A stretch of 64,000 bases of DNA from Nitrosomicrobium frigidum (SeqCode) (GTDB lineage Archaea > Thermoproteota > Nitrososphaeria > Nitrososphaerales > Nitrososphaeraceae): assembly GCA_023251115.1 (NCBI GenBank), contig JAHEZK010000004.1:1-64000 (forward strand), written 5' to 3'. Every line of letters starts with the position of its first letter. The first letter of the stretch is position 1. Shown here piece by piece: positions 28,956 to 38,491 of this stretch. The notes below the pieces were generated by a model. The model was given only the letters and a program-made list of their open reading frames with translations, was not told the origin of the DNA and searched no databases. A program made the position numbers and the translations under genes.

Positions 28956-29609
28956 TTACTCTGACTCTAAAATCTTTGTTTTACATACTGTGACCAGTTT
29001 GGAGAATCGTATTGCATCTTCTTTATTACCTACAATTGTACCATAATGCATTGGAACTACAATTTTTGGTTTAATTAACTCATTGATTGCCTTTGATGCC
29101 TCCTCTGCTGTCATTACATAAGTTCCTGAAACAGGTATTAATACGATTGTTGCGTTTACCTCTTTCATTTCTGGAATTATATCTGAATCTCCGATATGGT
29201 ATAATCGATCAGCCCCAAACTCTACAATAAATCCAAGTTTTTTTTCATTCTTTGGATGAAAATCCTTGTTAACGTTATACGCTGGAACGGTTTCAATTTT
29301 CAAATCATCAACTTTCACGCTATTGTGAGGATCAATGCCAATCGATTCTTTAATTTTCAGAGATTTTAGTTGCGGCAGACATTCTTGGGCTGAAACAATT
29401 ACTGTTCTTTCATTGATGATATTATTCAAATCCTCAATTGATAAATGATCAAAGTGGTTATGGGTTACAAGTACAATATCTGCATCAGAGATACCGTCAT
29501 ATTTTTTGCTTAATTTGTAAGGATCAATATACATTTTTTTATTTCCATAAATAATCTTGAAACCAGCATGACCTGTCCACGTGATACCGATGTCATTATA
29601 CTCAAACAT
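28956..29609 (-). CDS. Metallo-beta-lactamase-fold hydrolase (UlaG-like)
   Basis: Zn-dependent hydrolase of 217 residues. The HxHxDH signature is THNHFDHLS near residue 50; further ligands are in HIGDSD and VVPMHYGT. This matches the short UlaG/YtkL-like MBL proteins of unknown substrate common in archaea. It starts at ATG and lies 31 bp downstream of the PIN-domain gene on the same strand, likely co-transcribed. Confidence 0.85.
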   Translation of the reverse strand: MFEYNDIGITWTGHAGFKIIYGNKKMYIDPYKLSKKYDGISDADIVLVTHNHFDHLSIEDLNNIINERTVIVSAQECLPQLKSLKIKESIGIDPHNSVKVDDLKIETVPAYNVNKDFHPKNEKKLGFIVEFGADRLYHIGDSDIIPEMKEVNATIVLIPVSGTYVMTAEEASKAINELIKPKIVVPMHYGTIVGNKEDAIRFSKLVTVCKTKILESE

Positions 29610-29640
29610 GTGTAGTAAGAATTAGATTAACGATTTAAAG

Positions 29641-30036
29641 CTACCCTTCAAAATACCGATTTGCTATTATCATTTTATTTTTGGACAGTGTAATGGTTGT
29701 TACGTCAGCAGTCCTTAGTCTATTCAATAACATACCATCTAGTGTAGCCACTGCAAATTTTCTGTTTCTAGTTACGTAATTTAGAATATCGTTATCTACA
29801 TTTTTTGATTTCCCGATATCCATGATTTCAAATTTTAGTTTAGATATGCGAATTGCGGTATTTGCTATCATTGATTTTTTGGGTCCTGATTTTCTTTCGA
29901 CAGAATTAAGCTCGTCCAGAACAAATGAAGGAACTTTAAATCTTAATTTTCCGATTTCACTTTCAACTTTGTCTAGGCATTTAATGGGATTCGAAACCAA
30001 CGCAATGAGAAAACTGGTATCACAAATTACATCCAT
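29641..30036 (-). CDS. PIN-domain ribonuclease (Fcf1/Utp24-like)
   Basis: The 131-residue PIN domain has acidic residues at the expected spots: D5 in ICDTSF, E42 in VLDELN, D81 in NVDNDIL and D99 in VATLDGML. Length and the TNVDND-like region resemble archaeal Fcf1/Nob1-type PIN proteins acting on rRNA more than VapC toxins. No antitoxin gene precedes it, which supports a housekeeping role. It starts at ATG and is followed by the MBL hydrolase. Confidence 0.8.
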   Translation of the reverse strand: MDVICDTSFLIALVSNPIKCLDKVESEIGKLRFKVPSFVLDELNSVERKSGPKKSMIANTAIRISKLKFEIMDIGKSKNVDNDILNYVTRNRKFAVATLDGMLLNRLRTADVTTITLSKNKMIIANRYFEG

Positions 30037-30214
30037 TTATAGATCCTCTACAGACCATATTATGAAAGTTTAGACTTAATTACTTTCAAGTATCGCCAAT
30101 GATTTTGGCGTGGGATATCAACCTATTCGTAGAAGGAGATTCCTAAATTCTAATTAAAATTTCATCTTTAACAAAAAGTACATTACTAAGAATCAAAGAT
30201 CACTTATAGTGTAA

Positions 30215-30649
30215 TTGAAGTCGATAGAAACTCATATTATAGTGGATTGTACTCCAGAAAAAATTTGGGACATACTTACTAATTTTGAAGAATACGAATT
30301 ATGGAACCCGTTCATGACAAAAGTTGAGGGCGATGCCAAATTAGGGGCCAAGATTAAAGTCCAAATTCGCACAATGAGGGGAAAACAGAGAATATACCAT
30401 CCTATCATTACTAGATTCGAGATAAATAAGGAACTTCGATGGAAGGGAAAATCTTTCCTGCCTGGTATTTTTGACGGGGAACGCATATTTCTTATTGATA
30501 AATCCGCTGACAACAAAGTTGCATTCTTTCACAAAGAATTATTCAGTGGTTTAGGAGTGAAACTAATTGGAAATAAGCTAGCTGAGAATCTTAGTGAAGG
30601 TTTCGAGAAGATGAACCTAGCGCTAAAGAAGCGAGCTGAGAATTCCTAA
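30215..30649 (+). CDS. SRPBCC/START-like polyketide cyclase family protein
   Basis: The 144-residue protein matches the SRPBCC fold: VDCTPEKIWDILTNFEEYELWNPF at the start, then strands ending in a long C-terminal helix. These proteins bind hydrophobic ligands in a deep pocket; a specific ligand cannot be assigned. The start is TTG 30215. It stands divergent from the PIN gene. Confidence 0.82.
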   Translation: MKSIETHIIVDCTPEKIWDILTNFEEYELWNPFMTKVEGDAKLGAKIKVQIRTMRGKQRIYHPIITRFEINKELRWKGKSFLPGIFDGERIFLIDKSADNKVAFFHKELFSGLGVKLIGNKLAENLSEGFEKMNLALKKRAENS

Positions 30650-30684
30650 AAGGGTTAACAGTTTGAGTGTGATAAATTTACGAG

Positions 30685-31260
30685 TTAAATGGGTATGTCC
30701 AGTCGACTGCACTCTGCAACCAATGTTCGTAAGTCTTTTTCTAGAGTATCCCTAAGTTTATTGTTATAGATTATTGCTGCGGGATGTATTGTGAGAAAAA
30801 AAAGTCTCCCATCTCTCTCAACAAATTTGCCACGATTTCCGAGTATTGATGCTCCTCCAAGCATTGAATGATAGGCTGTTCTGCCTAATATGCAAATTAT
30901 TTTTGGAGATACAATTGAAATTTCTCTTTCAAGATAGTTATTGCAAAGACGTCGTTCATCATCTTTTGGAACTCTATTGTTGGGAGGTCTACACTTTACA
31001 ATATTAGTTACGTATGTTCTTGCTCTGACTATTCCTACATTGTCCAAGCACTCATCGAGGATTTTTCCGGCAATCCCAACGAATGGTCTACCTTTCTCAT
31101 CTTCATTTCTTCCAGGAGCCTCGCCGATAAACATAATAGTCGCTTTAGAATTACCCTCGCCAGGAACTGCGTTAGTTCTATTCGTACACAAGTTGCACAG
31201 CTTGCACTTTATGACCTCATCTCTTATTCTATCAATTGTGTCGTTTGACCTACTCATCAA
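30685..31260 (-). CDS. udg: Type 4 uracil-DNA glycosylase (Fe-S)
   Basis: Removes uracil from DNA for base-excision repair. The 191-residue protein has the family-4 signature: a CKLC pair and two later cysteines (KCRPPNNR and RLCNNY) for the [4Fe-4S] cluster, GEAPGRNED for the active-site motif A, and TIHPAAIIYN for motif B. ATG at 31257 is a better start than the preceding TTG. It is convergent with the SRPBCC gene. Confidence 0.92.
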   Translation of the reverse strand: MMSRSNDTIDRIRDEVIKCKLCNLCTNRTNAVPGEGNSKATIMFIGEAPGRNEDEKGRPFVGIAGKILDECLDNVGIVRARTYVTNIVKCRPPNNRVPKDDERRLCNNYLEREISIVSPKIICILGRTAYHSMLGGASILGNRGKFVERDGRLFFLTIHPAAIIYNNKLRDTLEKDLRTLVAECSRLDIPI

Positions 31261-31509
31261 TTAGTCGTACTAGTTTTTAATTTCAATCTACCATATATTA
31301 TCTTACTACATTTCATGAAATATCTTTCTCGAATTTTTTTGCATGTTGCATTGCTGTCTTGAATAAATTAAGATGAGAGGCACCACTAACAGCATTGAAA
31401 AATAGTTAATCAGTGTTAAAATGGAAAAGTAAATTCAATTTCATTAGTCGCTTTGACAAATAGTTTTAACTAATGATTATTATTAGTATATCTAGTTATA
31501 CACAATACG

Positions 31510-31740
31510 ATGAGCTCGAACGTAGATCAGTTGGAGGAGCAATCAGATCTGGAACAAGGTATCAAAATAGCTAGAGAAAGGGTTATGGAGATTCCCACTA
31601 AGAGAGTCCATGAAGATGACAAGTTTGCGACAGATGTCAATATGGAATCGAAAGACATGATACTCAAAAAAATTAATATTGAAATAGATTTATTTCAAAG
31701 AACAAAGGTATTTAGTAACGACCATTCGATGTGGATTTAA
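31510..31740 (+). CDS. Small hypothetical protein, 76 residues
   Basis: I do not recognise it. It is a soluble, charged, helical protein beginning MSSNVDQLEEQSDLEQGIKI, with no motif. It starts at ATG, after a TATA-like TTATTAGTATATC. It is 182 bp upstream of the XPB helicase gene. Coding composition is fair. Confidence 0.5.
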   Translation: MSSNVDQLEEQSDLEQGIKIARERVMEIPTKRVHEDDKFATDVNMESKDMILKKINIEIDLFQRTKVFSNDHSMWI

Positions 31741-31922
31741 ATAACTGATTAGATAACTCAACAATTACGAGACTCACTTATTTTTCTTGCAACCAGTTGG
31801 TTATTTTATAATATATGCAGTATCTTAAATCAGAGGAGTAAACGCACTAATTCATGGAAATATAATATCCAGTCGCTCCTTGGACATGATTTAAAAATGG
31901 TTGCCCTCTAGTAGAATATTAA

Positions 31923-33284
31923 TTGAGTTCTCAGCTTGTTACACTCGAATATCGGAAGGGTGTCATAACATTAACAGGACTTGATACTTTGCCTTATTGT
32001 ACCGCTGACCCAATTACAAATACTCTGTACTCATATGGTCTTAACTACAAAAAAATCATCGAATATCTTGATGACAAGAACATAAGATATGATGACAGAG
32101 TACTGGATTTGTTACCTCTAAAAGATTTATCAAGAATCAATGTAAAGCTGCGCGATTATCAACAAGAAGCTGTTGAAAGCTGGTGTAAAGTGAAAACAGG
32201 ATCAATAGTACTTCCTACCGGAGCTGGAAAAACCATGGTTGCATTGAAAATTATGGAAATTGTAAATTCGCCAACTCTGATAGTGGTTCCTACTCTTGAT
32301 CTCATCAAACAATGGACTAAAATACTCTCAAGAAATTTCGATATTGAGATAGGACAAATTGGTGGAGGAATTGAAAATATTCAACCAATTACTGTTTCCA
32401 CTTATGATTCTGCCTATATTAAGGCACCATCAATCGGTAACAAGTTCTGGTTTTTGATATTTGATGAGGTACATCACTTACCTGCACCATCATATAGACT
32501 GATTGCAGAGATGATGGTAGCACCAATCAGATTGGGTCTTACTGCTACCATACAACGGGAAGACCGTCTGGATGAAGATTTTCCCTATCTAATTGGAAAG
32601 TCTAGATTTCAAATTACAGCTAAGGAACTAGCTAAACACAATTATCTTGCAAACTATACTATTGAGAGAAAACAAACATTCTTGTCAAAAGAGGAAAATC
32701 TGGAATATAAAGAAAATATGATAATTTACCATACTTGTTTGAAAAAAATTGGATTAAGAATGAATTCTCATGGCGCCTTTAAGCGGCTAATCATGATCTC
32801 GTCAAAGAATAATTTTGCCAGACGCGCTCTTGTAGCTAGGAATAAAGCAATGGACATTGCCCTAAACAGCAGATCTAAATTGACCGAAATTGGTAAAATA
32901 TTATCTGAAAACAAAAATATCAAGACAATTATCTTTACACAACACAACAAACTCGTTTACGAAATATCCAACAATTTTCTCATCCCCTTTATTACGTACA
33001 AGTCTTCCAAAGAGGAAAGGGAAGATGTAATTACAGGTTTCAAAAACGGTAGGTATAAAGCAATTGTTACTTCAAAAGTGTTAGATGAAGGAATCGATGT
33101 TCCTGATGCTCAGCTAGGAATTTTAGTCAGTGGAAGCGGTAGTAGCAGGGAATTTATCCAAAGATTGGGAAGGTTACTAAGACCAAAGAATGACAATAAA
33201 CAAGCAAGGTTGATAGAAATCGTGTCAAGCGGCACTTCAGAAATTCAAACAAGTGAAAGAAGACATAGGAAGATAGAGATATGA
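31923..33284 (+). CDS. xpb: XPB-type SF2 DNA helicase
   Basis: Archaeal XPB/Rad25 homologue. A 70-residue N-terminal damage-recognition-like region precedes motif I LPTGAGKT (97-104), DEVH at 181-184 and the XPB-specific RED motif at 212-214 (TATIQRED). Domain 2 ends with QRLGRLLRP. At 453 residues it matches archaeal XPB. The start is TTG. The nuclease partner Bax1, often adjacent in other archaea, is not in the window. It converges with a second XPB-like helicase 74 bp away. Confidence 0.9.
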   Translation: MSSQLVTLEYRKGVITLTGLDTLPYCTADPITNTLYSYGLNYKKIIEYLDDKNIRYDDRVLDLLPLKDLSRINVKLRDYQQEAVESWCKVKTGSIVLPTGAGKTMVALKIMEIVNSPTLIVVPTLDLIKQWTKILSRNFDIEIGQIGGGIENIQPITVSTYDSAYIKAPSIGNKFWFLIFDEVHHLPAPSYRLIAEMMVAPIRLGLTATIQREDRLDEDFPYLIGKSRFQITAKELAKHNYLANYTIERKQTFLSKEENLEYKENMIIYHTCLKKIGLRMNSHGAFKRLIMISSKNNFARRALVARNKAMDIALNSRSKLTEIGKILSENKNIKTIIFTQHNKLVYEISNNFLIPFITYKSSKEEREDVITGFKNGRYKAIVTSKVLDEGIDVPDAQLGILVSGSGSSREFIQRLGRLLRPKNDNKQARLIEIVSSGTSEIQTSERRHRKIEI

Positions 33285-33358
33285 ATTTTCAATACTTTAT
33301 TTCATACAGAAAAAAACTGTCACCTGTCGTGGGATTCAACACAGTTTGTAGTCTGGCG

Positions 33359-34669
33359 TCAACTTCCAAATGATGTTAATGTTAGTTGATTATCCCTGTC
33401 TGAAAGTTCCACAGTGGACTTTACCATGCGCAGAGTACTGCTATCCTTCGAATCTCTTATATAAATTACATATATCAATGCAGAGTTCTTTCTATTTGTT
33501 TTTCTTATCACTCTGCCTATTCTTTGCGCAACTTGATTAAAATTTGAACTGTTCGATATTATTATTGCTATCCTCACCTCAGGGATGTCATATCCTATTT
33601 CAAGCGTGTGCACAGATAACAGAGGATAGTATTCTTTTCCCCATGCGTCCAAAATTTTCTTTCTTTGATTAGAAGGTATTTTATTATGGATGGATCTGGA
33701 TGATATTCCATTTGATTGAAGCACCTCTTCTAATTTCTTTATTGATTCAATCGTCTCGCTGAATATCATGATGGGTTCAAAAGGATGCTTCTGCACGATC
33801 CTTACTGCAAATAGTAACTTGTTCTGCGCAGAGCTGAGCAATTCTTTTCTTTTTCTAACATTTTCAAACCACAATTTTGCCAATTTTGCATTGTACCCCC
33901 CTTTAAATAAAAAAACCGAAATTCTTTTTGGATCAAATACTCCTAGCTTTCGTGATAGAAATGATATTTTTCTAGATGTTTCAACATATATATTTTTTTC
34001 AGATTCAGTAAAGTTTACAGGCACGGATACAACTTGTGGTTTGGCTAATCTTCCATCCGTCACCGCGTCTTTTATCATATATTTCTTTACAGGTGGCAAT
34101 ATTCTAATTATTGTATTATAGCGAGTATCATTCTCATTTATGGTAGCAGTTAGTCCTAATACTGCTTTTGTAGGATCTTCATTTATTATATCAAATATCT
34201 TCTTAAATTCCTTAGCTGTTTCACTGAGTAAGTGAATTTCATCTAAAATTATCATATTGGAGTTTCTAATTAATTCTAAATGGTTAATCACGCTCTGATA
34301 GGTACTTATTGTTATTTCCTTTATTTCTTTTTGTTCACCGAAAAAAGTTCCAACGGATTCGCTCGGCAATCCGTATCTAATCAAGCGATTTACGTTCTGT
34401 TCAATAAGAACAATTCGCGGGACTATAAATAAAATTCTAAATTCATTGTTTACTTTCCTGTCCGCAGTATGTTTTGAAGACGACATTGGTTCATTATTGT
34501 GTTTTATTTCTGCTAGTCGTCGAGCGCATTCAAATGCGATTTCAGTTTTTCCAGTTCCGGTGCTATAAATTATTGAGCCCTTAAACCTATTTTCGAGCCA
34601 AGCGTCGACCGCATCTTGCTGATCAGCCTTAAGTTCGAAAGGAAAACTTAGTTTTAGAATCGCAGCCAA
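33359..34669 (-). CDS. XPB-like SF2 helicase lacking the RED motif
   Basis: The 436-residue protein has motif I YSTGTGKTE, LILDEIH at motif II, GLTATINEND at motif III and QRIGRVIRK at motif VI. It aligns with XPB in length and order. The RED residues after TATI are replaced by END, and the N-terminal damage-recognition region is shorter. The start is TTG. It is oriented tail-to-tail with the true XPB gene. It is probably a paralogue with a different DNA substrate; that is inference. Confidence 0.82.
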   Translation of the reverse strand: MAAILKLSFPFELKADQQDAVDAWLENRFKGSIIYSTGTGKTEIAFECARRLAEIKHNNEPMSSSKHTADRKVNNEFRILFIVPRIVLIEQNVNRLIRYGLPSESVGTFFGEQKEIKEITISTYQSVINHLELIRNSNMIILDEIHLLSETAKEFKKIFDIINEDPTKAVLGLTATINENDTRYNTIIRILPPVKKYMIKDAVTDGRLAKPQVVSVPVNFTESEKNIYVETSRKISFLSRKLGVFDPKRISVFLFKGGYNAKLAKLWFENVRKRKELLSSAQNKLLFAVRIVQKHPFEPIMIFSETIESIKKLEEVLQSNGISSRSIHNKIPSNQRKKILDAWGKEYYPLLSVHTLEIGYDIPEVRIAIIISNSSNFNQVAQRIGRVIRKTNRKNSALIYVIYIRDSKDSSTLRMVKSTVELSDRDNQLTLTSFGS

Positions 34670-34938
34670 TATTCTAAATTTAGCGCTTATCTACTAAATT
34701 CTTTACTGCAAGACACTGTCAGGAGACAGAATTCAAGTTAACAACTTAAGATTTTATGTGTGAGTTTTGTCAAGAATAATCAGTATACCACTTGATTTGA
34801 CGACTTTATCTGAGATGCATGGTCCATTTATTAGACATCGATTTGGGATGACTACGGCAAGATTAGGAAATGCACCTTAAAATCTTTAATCTACATTTGC
34901 AATATGAAAATAAATATATCTAACCAGATAATCAAATC

Positions 34939-35202
34939 GTGGTTATTCGCAAACCTGTTCTGCTAATTGATGATACAGAAAGTTCTCGATTGGCTATTGA
35001 GATTTTACAAAGTAAAAATATACAATTTGTTGAGTATCATATAAGTAAATTCGAACAGGATTGTTGCGTAGACCTACCAACGACTCAAGCTCCGGCATTA
35101 TTTGCCCCAGAAGGAATATTTCGGAATTTGGAAGGAATCAAAGAATATCTCAATGTCGAAAAAAATAGGACAAATGAAGCTAGTGAGAGCGCGTATTGGT
35201 AG
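34939..35202 (+). CDS. Glutaredoxin/thioredoxin-fold small protein without CxxC
   Basis: The 87-residue protein has the beta-alpha-beta layout of glutaredoxin: VLLIDDTESSRLAIEIL, then FVEYHISK, a cis-Pro-like region TTQAPALFAPEG and a final helix EGIKEYL. The CxxC expected after the first strand is replaced by TESS. Only CC in DCCVD remains. A redox-inactive or differently catalysing member is likely. The start is GTG. Confidence 0.6.
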   Translation: MVIRKPVLLIDDTESSRLAIEILQSKNIQFVEYHISKFEQDCCVDLPTTQAPALFAPEGIFRNLEGIKEYLNVEKNRTNEASESAYW

Positions 35203-35539
35203 TATCAGCTGAATAATTAAATCTAACATAGTCAAATTTCACTAATTTCTTCTTACTAGAGAGTATGAATCACATACTCAAATTCTAAATTTGTCAACAT
35301 AGGTATCCGCATATCAACAGGTAGCCAATTTTAGTTGGAATAATATCCAAATGGACCGACATTCCGATTAAATTTCCAATAGTGGATTTACAACTGTAAT
35401 CTCATTCTCTTGCCTGTAATCTCATCTCTATTATGTTATTGAATTATGAAATATCGCCCGAACTAAATTGTAAGATTGGAATGCTCAGTCAACAAAAATT
35501 AAATAGCAAGTAATTATATCAAATTTTAATCAGATCATC
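35203..35539. other. Noncoding region with a 12-base direct repeat
   Basis: About 337 AT-rich bases upstream of the secreted metallophosphatase. CTGTAATCTCAT occurs at 35394-35405 and again at 35414-35425, one every 20 bases. I see no coding frame. The repeat may bind a regulator or be chance. Confidence 0.5.
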
Positions 35540-37651
35540 GTGATTAATTTACTAAAGTTATCTTCATGTAATGCATGGAGCGGAAATCAATTGGCATTTC
35601 GTATGTCTGTGGTTACATTTTTGGTTCTTATTTTTACCAATATGCTTGTTCAATCCAACAATATCTACGGTCAATCCGACCCATTTAATGCGGCTAATTC
35701 ATGTTCAAAGCTCTCCGTCAGTGGTATCACTGCCAGTGGAGCTGATGCTGTAAATCCCCCATCGCATGCCATCGATCAGAATATCAATACTCGCTGGTCT
35801 AACTTAGGTCCAGGTTCATGGATACAACTTGACTTGGGTAAAGAGAACGTCATTTGCAGTACAGGAATTAATTGGCATAGGGGAAATGAGCGAATAAATT
35901 CATTTGTAATAGGAATATCTAAAGATGGTAAAACTTTTACCGATGTATTTTCTGGCAAGAGTGATGGCACCTCATTAACTGAACAAAATTACAATACGCA
36001 ATCAAAGACAGGCAGATTCGTTAGAGTTACTGTTACAGCGAACACCCAAAGTAACTGGATTAGTATAAGCGAATTAAAGGTATATGGCTACAAGCCTATT
36101 TCCGAATCCTGTGTTAATAGTCCAATTTCACAGGTAAGTGCGGCAAGTAGCCAGGTTGGATTTCCACCCTCAAACTTGATTGATAATAATCTCAACACTA
36201 TTTGGTCTAATTACGGTATAGGGTCATCGATACAAATCGATTTTGGTTCTAGCCAGCGCATTTGCAACTTGGATATTGCTTGGTACAAAGGAAATGAACG
36301 TCAAAATAACTTTGTGATATCTACTTCTCAAGATGGAAAATCATTCAAAAACGTGTTATCTGCTGCAAGTAGTGGAAAGTCATTATCGTATGAAAAATAT
36401 GTATTTTCGGATAACCTAGCAAGATACATAAAGATTACTATAAATGGTAACACACAAAATAATTATGCCAGTATTGCTGAGATTAGAGCACAAGTACCAG
36501 CCTCGAGTCAAACGCAAGTTGAATGCGTTGACGGTAATATTCAAAATGCTAAAGCTTCTAGTAGCCAGACAGGTTTTCCTGGTACTAATGTTCTTGATGA
36601 TAATCTAAATACCAGATGGTCCAATAACGGTGTCGGTTCATGGGTACAAGTTGATTTAGGGACTAGTAACAAAATTTGTGATATCAACATTGCCTGGTAT
36701 AAGGGAAATGAGAGACAGAATAATTTTGTTATATCTACTTCCACTGATGGGATAAAGTTCTCAAACGTATTTAGCTCCAAGAGTAGCGGCTCTACACTGG
36801 GTCTGGAAAAATATGATATTGCTGACACTAATGCTAGATTCATAAGAATAACCGTCAATGGAAATAGTCAAAACAGCTATGCTAGCATAACCGAAATATC
36901 CGTAAAGATATTCCCAATTTCAGGATCATCCAGTTACTATATAGGGGCAACAGGGGACTGGGGTTCTGCCCGCAATAATAACTGGGAAAAAACGGTAGAT
37001 CTTATGACAAATAGCAAAATAAACTTGGCACTTGGACTAGGGGATTATTCGTACGGAAGTGTATCAGATTTTGAACCAGTTGTTGATACTTTAAAGGCAG
37101 CAGGCATTCCCTTTAAGGGAGCACTGGGAAATCATGACAGTAGTTCGTACGCTAGTTTATTCGGACAACCTTCTATGCTATTTGCGTTTGATGCAGGACA
37201 AGCTAGAATCATTTTGCTAAACACCGAGGATTCTGATTCCGCTAACAGCCAATTCTTGGAGAACGAATTAAAGAACACGAAACAACCGTGGAAGATTGTT
37301 GCAATGCATAAACCTCTATATACAAGTCCATCAACTCACCCAGAAGAAAAAGTACTGGCAACTATACTACAACCTCTCATCGATAAATATGGTGTCCAAT
37401 TGGTACTCTATGGACATAATCACAATTATGAACGCATAAAATTACCGGACAAACCAACTCTGTATATTCAAGCTGGAACAGCTGGAGAATCACATTATGA
37501 CATAAAAGGAAGTAGAAGCGGAGGGGGAGTTGAATTCCAGGATGATAGTGATTATGGATTTGTCAAATTAAATATCAACAGTAATACACTTTCAGGGCAG
37601 TTTATTTCTCATGACGGGAAGGTATTAGATAGTTTTAGCCTGGCAAAGTAA
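35540..37651 (+). CDS. Secreted metallophosphatase with three discoidin (F5/8 type C) domains
   Basis: The 703-residue exported protein has a signal peptide (VVTFLVLIFTNMLVQS). ATG 35603 gives a cleaner signal than the GTG at 35540. Three discoidin/CBM32-like domains follow (about 40-185, 190-320, 325-460), each carrying RWSN/IWSN and WHRGNER/WYKGNER-type motifs; the last two are near-duplicates. The C-terminal 240 residues are a calcineurin-like phosphoesterase with GDYSYGS, GNHDS, MHKPLYTS and GHNHNYER. A role in scavenging extracellular phosphate while bound to surface glycans is inference. Confidence 0.88.
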   Translation: MINLLKLSSCNAWSGNQLAFRMSVVTFLVLIFTNMLVQSNNIYGQSDPFNAANSCSKLSVSGITASGADAVNPPSHAIDQNINTRWSNLGPGSWIQLDLGKENVICSTGINWHRGNERINSFVIGISKDGKTFTDVFSGKSDGTSLTEQNYNTQSKTGRFVRVTVTANTQSNWISISELKVYGYKPISESCVNSPISQVSAASSQVGFPPSNLIDNNLNTIWSNYGIGSSIQIDFGSSQRICNLDIAWYKGNERQNNFVISTSQDGKSFKNVLSAASSGKSLSYEKYVFSDNLARYIKITINGNTQNNYASIAEIRAQVPASSQTQVECVDGNIQNAKASSSQTGFPGTNVLDDNLNTRWSNNGVGSWVQVDLGTSNKICDINIAWYKGNERQNNFVISTSTDGIKFSNVFSSKSSGSTLGLEKYDIADTNARFIRITVNGNSQNSYASITEISVKIFPISGSSSYYIGATGDWGSARNNNWEKTVDLMTNSKINLALGLGDYSYGSVSDFEPVVDTLKAAGIPFKGALGNHDSSSYASLFGQPSMLFAFDAGQARIILLNTEDSDSANSQFLENELKNTKQPWKIVAMHKPLYTSPSTHPEEKVLATILQPLIDKYGVQLVLYGHNHNYERIKLPDKPTLYIQAGTAGESHYDIKGSRSGGGVEFQDDSDYGFVKLNINSNTLSGQFISHDGKVLDSFSLAK

Positions 37652-37819
37652 TTACATGAGTCGATCCATAATCCAGCTAAAGTACCCAATTGAAACTAAC
37701 GCCAATTAGTAACGAATTTACAGATTTTTCAATTTGACATCGTGAAGCAGGATCTTACGCTGTAAAAGCTTAAAAAAACTTAATATATTGTTACGTAACT
37801 CTCTCGACCTACAGTTAAA

Positions 37820-38470
37820 ATGCTGATAATCTTTGATGTAGAAGGCGTTCTTCTCAATGCAGAGTATCTGCCCGTTCTTGCGCAAAAACTTGGTCCTGTC
37901 AAAGAAAAAGAAATTTGGGATATTACAAAGCAAGGAATTAGGGGAGAAATAGACTGGGAAGAAGGACTCAAAAAACGAGTCAACGCTTTAAGAGGAATTC
38001 CATTTGAAGATGCCAAGTACATTGCAGATAGTCTGGAAATAATGCCCGGTGCAAGAAAGCTCTGCTATGCACTAAAAAAGGCCGGCTGGAAAATGATAGC
38101 AATCTCAGGGGGCTTTACTATAATCACAGATAAACTCAAAGAGGAATTGTTTCTGGATAGAATTTTTTCAAATGAGTTGATTTTTAGAGACGGAAAGCTA
38201 GATGGCGTTAAAATTAACATAAGTTCAGATAAATCACTGGGAGTAAAATCGACAATAAAAGAATGGGGAATAAAAAAGGAGGATATTGTCGTAGTGGTAG
38301 ATGGAGCAAATGATCTAAAACTATTTGACATTGCTGGCTATACAGTGGGTTTCTGTCCAGTTGACATCGTTAAACAGAGAGCGGACACTACAATCGAATT
38401 AAGAGATTTGTCAATTCTGTTGAGTCTTTTGGAAAAGAAATTTGGTAAGACAATAGAGACACAGTTATGA
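37820..38470 (+). CDS. HAD-family phosphatase (SerB-like)
   Basis: The 216-residue HAD phosphatase has motif I FDVEGVLLNAE, ISGG as motif II, a Lys in SDKSLGVK and VVDGANDLKLF as motif IV. The second motif-I aspartate, which acts as acid/base in phosphoserine phosphatases, is glutamate here (DxE). Overall layout still fits the SerB subgroup. It starts at ATG and precedes cofE on the same strand by 21 bp. Confidence 0.8.
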   Translation: MLIIFDVEGVLLNAEYLPVLAQKLGPVKEKEIWDITKQGIRGEIDWEEGLKKRVNALRGIPFEDAKYIADSLEIMPGARKLCYALKKAGWKMIAISGGFTIITDKLKEELFLDRIFSNELIFRDGKLDGVKINISSDKSLGVKSTIKEWGIKKEDIVVVVDGANDLKLFDIAGYTVGFCPVDIVKQRADTTIELRDLSILLSLLEKKFGKTIETQL

Positions 38471-38491
38471 AATCCTTTATTCATAAATCGA

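Noticed and set aside
29641-30036. VapC toxin of a toxin-antitoxin pair
   Set aside because: No antitoxin-sized gene precedes it and the sequence better fits an rRNA-processing PIN domain.
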